From Amaranthus tricolor (lineage: Eukaryota > Streptophyta > Magnoliopsida > Caryophyllales > Amaranthaceae): 64,000 nt of DNA. The position numbers were made by a program, and so were the translations under genes. The notes below the pieces were generated by a model. The model saw only the letters and a program-made list of their open reading frames with translations, was not told the origin of the DNA and did no database searches. The stretch spans positions 9,160,815 through 9,224,814 of the forward strand of contig NC_080053.1 of assembly GCF_026212465.1 (NCBI RefSeq), in the 5' to 3' direction. Positions 57,501-64,000 of the stretch are shown piece after piece. Position 1 is the stretch's first letter; every line of letters begins with the position of its first letter.

Positions 57501-58054
57501 TTTTTCCCTCCTTTTTTTTTTTTATTTTTCTTATCTGTTTCCGCTGCACTTGAGCAAAAGGCATTTCAGTGGTTATCGTAGTATACTCCATGGAAGTAAT
57601 TTTATTTATAAAAATATAACTCGCAACCGGGTCCCGACCTCGAATTTACGGGCACTCGAAAGATAGGACCCGTCGAGGCGGGTCGATGCGCATACGAACG
57701 AATTGTCCGAAAGAGGCGTGCGTCGGTGCGTTCGTGTAAGCGGAAATTGCACCGGGTCCCGTCGGAAGTCCCCGCGGAAGCGCGCCCGGCATGGATGGCC
57801 TCTTGATTTCCAAGTGTTGCGCGGATTTCTTAAATATTTTGTCGCTTTTTTGTTGCGAGTTCACCTGGCTTTTAAAGCCGGCGGACTCTTTTGTGAATCG
57901 GACAATACCGGGAGGGTGAAAAACGGTATTTGGGAAGGAGAAGGCTCGAAATTGGACTCTCGGCTGCGAATTTACGAGCTTTGGAATGCTCTGGTTTTTT
58001 TTTTTTTTTTTGGGCGGCATTGCGCATGTAAACAAATTGCTACGGTGAATGAAC

Positions 58055-58173
58055 GGGTGCGATCATACCAGCACTAATGCACCGGATCCCATCAGAACTC
58101 CGCAGTGAAGCGTGCTTGGGCGAGAGTAGTACTAGGATGGGTGACCTCCTGGGAAGTCCTCGTGTTGCACCCC
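58055..58173 (+). rRNA. 5S rRNA: 5S ribosomal RNA, unit 87 (G53)
   Basis: Unit 673 bp; G53; rare M5 GTG; M1 G, M2 G, M3 T, M4 CG; T tracts 12/17; relic 58397-58497. Confidence 0.97.
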
Positions 58174-58727
58174 TTTTTCCCTCCTTTTTTTTTTTTATTT
58201 TTCTTATCTGTTTCCGCTGCACTTGAGCAAAAGGCATTTCAGTGGTTATCGTAGTATACTCCATGGAAGTAATTTTATTTATAAAAATATAACTCGCAAC
58301 CGGGTCCCGACCTCGAATTTACGGGCACTCGAAAGATAGGACCCGTCGAGGCGGGTCGATGCGCATACGAACGAATTGTCCGAAAGAGGCGTGCGTCGGT
58401 GCGTTCGTGTAAGCGGAAATTGCACCGGGTCCCGTCGGAAGTCCCCGCGGAAGCGCGCCCGGCATGGATGGCCTCTTGATTTCCAAGTGTTGCGCGGTTT
58501 TCTTAAATATTTTGTCGCTTTTTTGTTGCGAGTTCACCTGGCTTTTAAAGCCGGCGGACTCTTTTGTGAATCGGACAATACCGGGAGGGTGAAAAACGGT
58601 ATTTGGGAAGGAGAAGGCTCGAAATTGGTGTCTCGGCTGCGAATTTACGAGCTTTGGAATGCTCTGGTTTTTTTTTTTTTTTTTGGGCGGCATTGCGCAT
58701 GTAAACAAATTGCTACGGTGAATGAAC

Positions 58728-58846
58728 GGGTGCGATCATACCAGCACTAATGCACCGGATCCCATCAGAACTCCGCAGTTAAGCGTGCTTGGGCGAGAGT
58801 AGTACTAGGATGGGTGACCTCCTGGGAAGTCCTCGTGTTGCACCCC
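58728..58846 (+). rRNA. 5S rRNA: 5S ribosomal RNA, unit 88
   Basis: Unit 673 bp; T53; M1 G, M2 G, M3 T, M4 CG, M5 GGG; T tracts 12/17; relic 59070-59170. Confidence 0.98.
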
Positions 58847-59400
58847 TTTTTCCCTCCTTTTTTTTTTTTATTTTTCTTATCTGTTTCCGCTGCACTTGAG
58901 CAAAAGGCATTTCAGTGGTTATCGTAGTATACTCCATGGAAGTAATTTTATTTATAAAAATATAACTCGCAACCGGGTCCCGACCTCGAATTTACGGGCA
59001 CTCGAAAGATAGGACCCGTCGAGGCGGGTCGATGCGCATACGAACGAATTGTCCGAAAGAGGCGTGCGTCGGTGCGTTCGTGTAAGCGGAAATTGCACCG
59101 GGTCCCGTCGGAAGTCCCCGCGGAAGCGCGCCCGGCATGGATGGCCTCTTGATTTCCAAGTGTTGCGCGGTTTTCTTAAATATTTTGTCGCTTTTTTGTT
59201 GCGAGTTCACCTGGCTTTTAAAGCCGGCGGACTCTTTTGTGAATCGGACAATACCGGGAGGGTGAAAAACGGTATTTGGGAAGGAGAAGGCTCGAAATTG
59301 GGGTCTCGGCTGCGAATTTACGAGCTTTGGAATGCTCTGGTTTTTTTTTTTTTTTTTGGGCGGCATTGCGCATGTAAACAAATTGCTACGGTGAATGAAC

Positions 59401-59519
59401 GGGTGCGATCATACCAGCACTAATGCACCGGATCCCATCAGAACTCCGCAGTTAAGCGTGCTTGGGCGAGAGTAGTACTAGGATGGGTGACCTCCTGGGA
59501 AGTCCTCGTGTTGCACCCC
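59401..59519 (+). rRNA. 5S rRNA: 5S ribosomal RNA, unit 89
   Basis: Unit 674 bp; T53; M1 G, M2 G, M3 A, M4 CG, M5 GAC; T tracts 12/18; relic 59743-59843. Confidence 0.98.
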
Positions 59520-60074
59520 TTTTTCCCTCCTTTTTTTTTTTTATTTTTCTTATCTGTTTCCGCTGCACTTGAGCAAAAGGCATTTCAGTGGTTATCGTAG
59601 TATACTCCATGGAAGTAATTTTATTTATAAAAATATAACTCGCAACCGGGTCCCGACCTCGAATTTACGGGCACTCGAAAGATAGGACCCGTCGAGGCGG
59701 GTCGATGCGCATACGAACGAATTGTCCGAAAGAGGCGTGCGTCGGTGCGTTCGTGTAAGCGGAAATTGCACCGGGTCCCGTCGGAAGTCCCCGCGGAAGC
59801 GCGCCCGGCATGGATGGCCTCTTGATTTCCAAGTGTTGCGCGGATTTCTTAAATATTTTGTCGCTTTTTTGTTGCGAGTTCACCTGGCTTTTAAAGCCGG
59901 CGGACTCTTTTGTGAATCGGACAATACCGGGAGGGTGAAAAACGGTATTTGGGAAGGAGAAGGCTCGAAATTGGACTCTCGGCTGCGAATTTACGAGCTT
60001 TGGAATGCTCTGGTTTTTTTTTTTTTTTTTTGGGCGGCATTGCGCATGTAAACAAATTGCTACGGTGAATGAAC

Positions 60075-60193
60075 GGGTGCGATCATACCAGCACTAATGC
60101 ACCGGATCCCATCAGAACTCCGCAGTGAAGCGTGCTTGGGCGAGAGTAGTACTAGGATGGGTGACCTCCTGGGAAGTCCTCGTGTTGCACCCC
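60075..60193 (+). rRNA. 5S rRNA: 5S ribosomal RNA, unit 90 (G53)
   Basis: Unit 674 bp; G53; M1 G, M2 G, M3 A, M4 CG, M5 GGG; T tracts 12/18; relic 60417-60517. Confidence 0.97.
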
Positions 60194-60748
60194 TTTTTCC
60201 CTCCTTTTTTTTTTTTATTTTTCTTATCTGTTTCCGCTGCACTTGAGCAAAAGGCATTTCAGTGGTTATCGTAGTATACTCCATGGAAGTAATTTTATTT
60301 ATAAAAATATAACTCGCAACCGGGTCCCGACCTCGAATTTACGGGCACTCGAAAGATAGGACCCGTCGAGGCGGGTCGATGCGCATACGAACGAATTGTC
60401 CGAAAGAGGCGTGCGTCGGTGCGTTCGTGTAAGCGGAAATTGCACCGGGTCCCGTCGGAAGTCCCCGCGGAAGCGCGCCCGGCATGGATGGCCTCTTGAT
60501 TTCCAAGTGTTGCGCGGATTTCTTAAATATTTTGTCGCTTTTTTGTTGCGAGTTCACCTGGCTTTTAAAGCCGGCGGACTCTTTTGTGAATCGGACAATA
60601 CCGGGAGGGTGAAAAACGGTATTTGGGAAGGAGAAGGCTCGAAATTGGGGTCTCGGCTGCGAATTTACGAGCTTTGGAATGCTCTGGTTTTTTTTTTTTT
60701 TTTTTGGGCGGCATTGCGCATGTAAACAAATTGCTACGGTGAATGAAC

Positions 60749-60867
60749 GGGTGCGATCATACCAGCACTAATGCACCGGATCCCATCAGAACTCCGCAGT
60801 TAAGCGTGCTTGGGCGAGAGTAGTACTAGGATGGGTGACCTCCTGGGAAGTCCTCGTGTTGCACCCC
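60749..60867 (+). rRNA. 5S rRNA: 5S ribosomal RNA, unit 91
   Basis: Unit 672 bp; T53; M1 G, M2 G, M3 T, M4 CG, M5 GGG; T tracts 12/16; relic 61091-61191. Confidence 0.98.
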
Positions 60868-61420
60868 TTTTTCCCTCCTTTTTTTTTTTTATTTTTCTTA
60901 TCTGTTTCCGCTGCACTTGAGCAAAAGGCATTTCAGTGGTTATCGTAGTATACTCCATGGAAGTAATTTTATTTATAAAAATATAACTCGCAACCGGGTC
61001 CCGACCTCGAATTTACGGGCACTCGAAAGATAGGACCCGTCGAGGCGGGTCGATGCGCATACGAACGAATTGTCCGAAAGAGGCGTGCGTCGGTGCGTTC
61101 GTGTAAGCGGAAATTGCACCGGGTCCCGTCGGAAGTCCCCGCGGAAGCGCGCCCGGCATGGATGGCCTCTTGATTTCCAAGTGTTGCGCGGTTTTCTTAA
61201 ATATTTTGTCGCTTTTTTGTTGCGAGTTCACCTGGCTTTTAAAGCCGGCGGACTCTTTTGTGAATCGGACAATACCGGGAGGGTGAAAAACGGTATTTGG
61301 GAAGGAGAAGGCTCGAAATTGGGGTCTCGGCTGCGAATTTACGAGCTTTGGAATGCTCTGGTTTTTTTTTTTTTTTTGGGCGGCATTGCGCATGTAAACA
61401 AATTGCTACGGTGAATGAAC

Positions 61421-61539
61421 GGGTGCGATCATACCAGCACTAATGCACCGGATCCCATCAGAACTCCGCAGTTAAGCGTGCTTGGGCGAGAGTAGTACTA
61501 GGATGGGTGACCTCCTGGGAAGTCCTCGTGTTGCACCCC
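61421..61539 (+). rRNA. 5S rRNA: 5S ribosomal RNA, unit 92
   Basis: Unit 671 bp; T53; M1 G, M2 G, M3 T, M4 CG, M5 GGG; T tracts 11/16; relic 61762-61862. Confidence 0.98.
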
Positions 61540-62091
61540 TTTTTCCCTCCTTTTTTTTTTTATTTTTCTTATCTGTTTCCGCTGCACTTGAGCAAAAGGC
61601 ATTTCAGTGGTTATCGTAGTATACTCCATGGAAGTAATTTTATTTATAAAAATATAACTCGCAACCGGGTCCCGACCTCGAATTTACGGGCACTCGAAAG
61701 ATAGGACCCGTCGAGGCGGGTCGATGCGCATACGAACGAATTGTCCGAAAGAGGCGTGCGTCGGTGCGTTCGTGTAAGCGGAAATTGCACCGGGTCCCGT
61801 CGGAAGTCCCCGCGGAAGCGCGCCCGGCATGGATGGCCTCTTGATTTCCAAGTGTTGCGCGGTTTTCTTAAATATTTTGTCGCTTTTTTGTTGCGAGTTC
61901 ACCTGGCTTTTAAAGCCGGCGGACTCTTTTGTGAATCGGACAATACCGGGAGGGTGAAAAACGGTATTTGGGAAGGAGAAGGCTCGAAATTGGGGTCTCG
62001 GCTGCGAATTTACGAGCTTTGGAATGCTCTGGTTTTTTTTTTTTTTTTGGGCGGCATTGCGCATGTAAACAAATTGCTACGGTGAATGAAC

Positions 62092-62210
62092 GGGTGCGAT
62101 CATACCAGCACTAATGCACCGGATCCCATCAGAACTCCGCAGTTAAGCGTGCTTGGGCGAGAGTAGTACTAGGATGGGTGACCTCCTGGGAAGTCCTCGT
62201 GTTGCACCCC
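62092..62210 (+). rRNA. 5S rRNA: 5S ribosomal RNA, unit 93
   Basis: Unit 672 bp; T53; M1 G, M2 G, M3 A, M4 CG, M5 GAC; T tracts 11/17; relic 62433-62533. Confidence 0.98.
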
Positions 62211-62763
62211 TTTTTCCCTCCTTTTTTTTTTTATTTTTCTTATCTGTTTCCGCTGCACTTGAGCAAAAGGCATTTCAGTGGTTATCGTAGTATACTCCAT
62301 GGAAGTAATTTTATTTATAAAAATATAACTCGCAACCGGGTCCCGACCTCGAATTTACGGGCACTCGAAAGATAGGACCCGTCGAGGCGGGTCGATGCGC
62401 ATACGAACGAATTGTCCGAAAGAGGCGTGCGTCGGTGCGTTCGTGTAAGCGGAAATTGCACCGGGTCCCGTCGGAAGTCCCCGCGGAAGCGCGCCCGGCA
62501 TGGATGGCCTCTTGATTTCCAAGTGTTGCGCGGATTTCTTAAATATTTTGTCGCTTTTTTGTTGCGAGTTCACCTGGCTTTTAAAGCCGGCGGACTCTTT
62601 TGTGAATCGGACAATACCGGGAGGGTGAAAAACGGTATTTGGGAAGGAGAAGGCTCGAAATTGGACTCTCGGCTGCGAATTTACGAGCTTTGGAATGCTC
62701 TGGTTTTTTTTTTTTTTTTTGGGCGGCATTGCGCATGTAAACAAATTGCTACGGTGAATGAAC

Positions 62764-62882
62764 GGGTGCGATCATACCAGCACTAATGCACCGGATCCCA
62801 TCAGAACTCCGCAGTGAAGCGTGCTTGGGCGAGAGTAGTACTAGGATGGGTGACCTCCTGGGAAGTCCTCGTGTTGCACCCC
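62764..62882 (+). rRNA. 5S rRNA: 5S ribosomal RNA, unit 94 (G53)
   Basis: Unit 674 bp; G53; M1 G, M2 G, M3 A, M4 CG, M5 GGG; T tracts 12/18; relic 63106-63206. Confidence 0.97.
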
Positions 62883-63437
62883 TTTTTCCCTCCTTTTTTT
62901 TTTTTATTTTTCTTATCTGTTTCCGCTGCACTTGAGCAAAAGGCATTTCAGTGGTTATCGTAGTATACTCCATGGAAGTAATTTTATTTATAAAAATATA
63001 ACTCGCAACCGGGTCCCGACCTCGAATTTACGGGCACTCGAAAGATAGGACCCGTCGAGGCGGGTCGATGCGCATACGAACGAATTGTCCGAAAGAGGCG
63101 TGCGTCGGTGCGTTCGTGTAAGCGGAAATTGCACCGGGTCCCGTCGGAAGTCCCCGCGGAAGCGCGCCCGGCATGGATGGCCTCTTGATTTCCAAGTGTT
63201 GCGCGGATTTCTTAAATATTTTGTCGCTTTTTTGTTGCGAGTTCACCTGGCTTTTAAAGCCGGCGGACTCTTTTGTGAATCGGACAATACCGGGAGGGTG
63301 AAAAACGGTATTTGGGAAGGAGAAGGCTCGAAATTGGGGTCTCGGCTGCGAATTTACGAGCTTTGGAATGCTCTGGTTTTTTTTTTTTTTTTTTGGGCGG
63401 CATTGCGCATGTAAACAAATTGCTACGGTGAATGAAC

Positions 63438-63556
63438 GGGTGCGATCATACCAGCACTAATGCACCGGATCCCATCAGAACTCCGCAGTGAAGCGTGCTT
63501 GGGCGAGAGTAGTACTAGGATGGGTGACCTCCTGGGAAGTCCTCGTGTTGCACCCC
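63438..63556 (+). rRNA. 5S rRNA: 5S ribosomal RNA, unit 95 (G53), unit cut by window end
   Basis: Gene complete; its unit is cut after 563 bp. G53; M1 G, M2 G, M3 A, M4 AA; M5 lies beyond the edge; first T tract 12; relic 63780-63880. Confidence 0.97.
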
Positions 63557-64000
63557 TTTTTCCCTCCTTTTTTTTTTTTATTTTTCTTATCTGTTTCCGC
63601 TGCACTTGAGCAAAAGGCATTTCAGTGGTTATCGTAGTATACTCCATGGAAGTAATTTTATTTATAAAAATATAACTCGCAACCGGGTCCCGACCTCGAA
63701 TTTACGGGCACTCGAAAGATAGGACCCGTCGAGGCGGGTCGATGCGCATACGAACGAATTGTCCGAAAGAGGCGTGCGTCGGTGCGTTCGTGTAAGCGGA
63801 AATTGCACCGGGTCCCGTCGGAAGTCCCCGCGGAAGCGCGCCCGGCATGGATGGCCTCTTGATTTCCAAGTGTTGCGCGGATTTCTTAAATATTTTGTCG
63901 CTTTTTTGTTGAAAGTTCACCTGGCTTTTAAAGCCGGCGGACTCTTTTGTGAATCGGACAATACCGGGAGGGTGAAAAACGGTATTTGGGAAGGAGAAGG
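63557..64000 (+). repeat. Partial spacer at right edge
   Basis: Spacer of unit 95 up to shortly before M5: terminators, AT-rich stretch, relic (63780-63880) and the AATACCG/CGGTATT inverted repeat. M4 is AA, so this unit belongs to the class common in the left half and absent between units 65 and 94. Confidence 0.9.

Larger units (their letters stand above)
1..64000 (+). repeat. 5S rDNA tandem array, 95 complete genes plus partial units at both edges
   Basis: Head-to-tail repeat filling the window, all units in one orientation, start-to-start spacing 668-676 bp. Unit layout: 119-bp 5S gene; T5, CCCTCC, then a T tract (11-14); about 200 bp of spacer; a 101-bp decayed 5S relic; about 170 bp of spacer; a second T tract (13-20); 43 bp of gene-proximal upstream sequence. 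Without the two T tracts every complete unit is 644 bp. Variable sites relative to relic start R: M1 at R-24 (A/G), M2 at R-19 (G/A), M3 at R+101 (T/A), M4 at R+132,133 (CG/AA), M5 at R+231 to R+233 (GGG/GAC/GTG). Each gene carries one BamHI-type site (GGATCC, gene bases 30-35), so the array should give a ladder near 0.67 kb. T-tract lengths are the part of an assembly most open to sequencing error. Confidence 0.98.

Noticed and set aside
1..64000. CRISPR array or bacterial operon
   Set aside because: Regular repeats are present, but the unit is about 673 bp, nearly identical throughout, and contains a eukaryotic 5S gene; there are no short spacers or cas genes.
1..64000. tRNA, 18S, 25S or 5.8S rRNA genes
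   Set aside because: No cloverleaf or other rRNA sequence recognised in any unit; units are identical in layout.

Overview
The whole 64 kb window is one uninterrupted head-to-tail array of plant 5S ribosomal RNA genes. The 119-nt gene has the angiosperm-type 5S sequence: a start reading GGGTGCGATC, an internal box A, intermediate element and box C at the usual plant positions, and a 3' end pairing with the 5' end and followed at once by a T run. I count 95 complete 5S genes, all on the + strand, 668-676 bp apart (mean about 673 bp). A partial unit lies at each edge, so the array continues both ways. I see no protein gene, transposon, inverted unit or unrelated insert. Long open frames recur with the repeat period and are translations of spacer. 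The sequence fits a nuclear chromosome of a flowering plant; I cannot name the species.

Each unit has two homologous halves. The first half (about 342 bp) holds the working 5S gene. The second (about 333 bp) holds a 101-nt decayed 5S copy (a 'relic'; 499-599 in unit 1). Upstream sequence is shared in the same order and at nearly the same distance from both gene starts. The unit is therefore best read as an old dimer of about 335 bp, in which one gene died and the dimer then became the unit of amplification.

Units have a 644-bp core whose length does not change; all length variation falls in two T tracts (11-14 and 13-20 T). Units differ at a few sites, named here by distance from the relic start R. 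M1 (R-24) is A or G. M2 (R-19) is G or A. M3 (R+101) is T or A. M4 (R+132,133) is CG or AA. M5 (R+231 to R+233) is GGG, GAC or GTG. Inside the gene, base 53 is T in 63 copies and G in 32 copies; it lies in box A. T tracts are quoted as after-gene/before-next-gene.

Region by region: 157-4865 is largely a two-unit higher-order repeat alternating G53 and T53. 4866-9571 is mixed. 9572-20363 has 16 consecutive T53 genes and nearly uniform 674-675 bp units. 19691-23724 contains a clean three-unit duplication with a 2017-bp period. 27769-29109 is an irregular pair with several private substitutions. 29783-33825 repeats a three-unit pattern. 34500-38535 and 41230-43918 repeat the two-unit pattern of the left end. 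From about 43.9 kb to the right edge a longer pattern recurs, marked by the rare GTG allele. This looks like repeated unequal exchange and gene conversion on a blockwise scale, with incomplete homogenisation.
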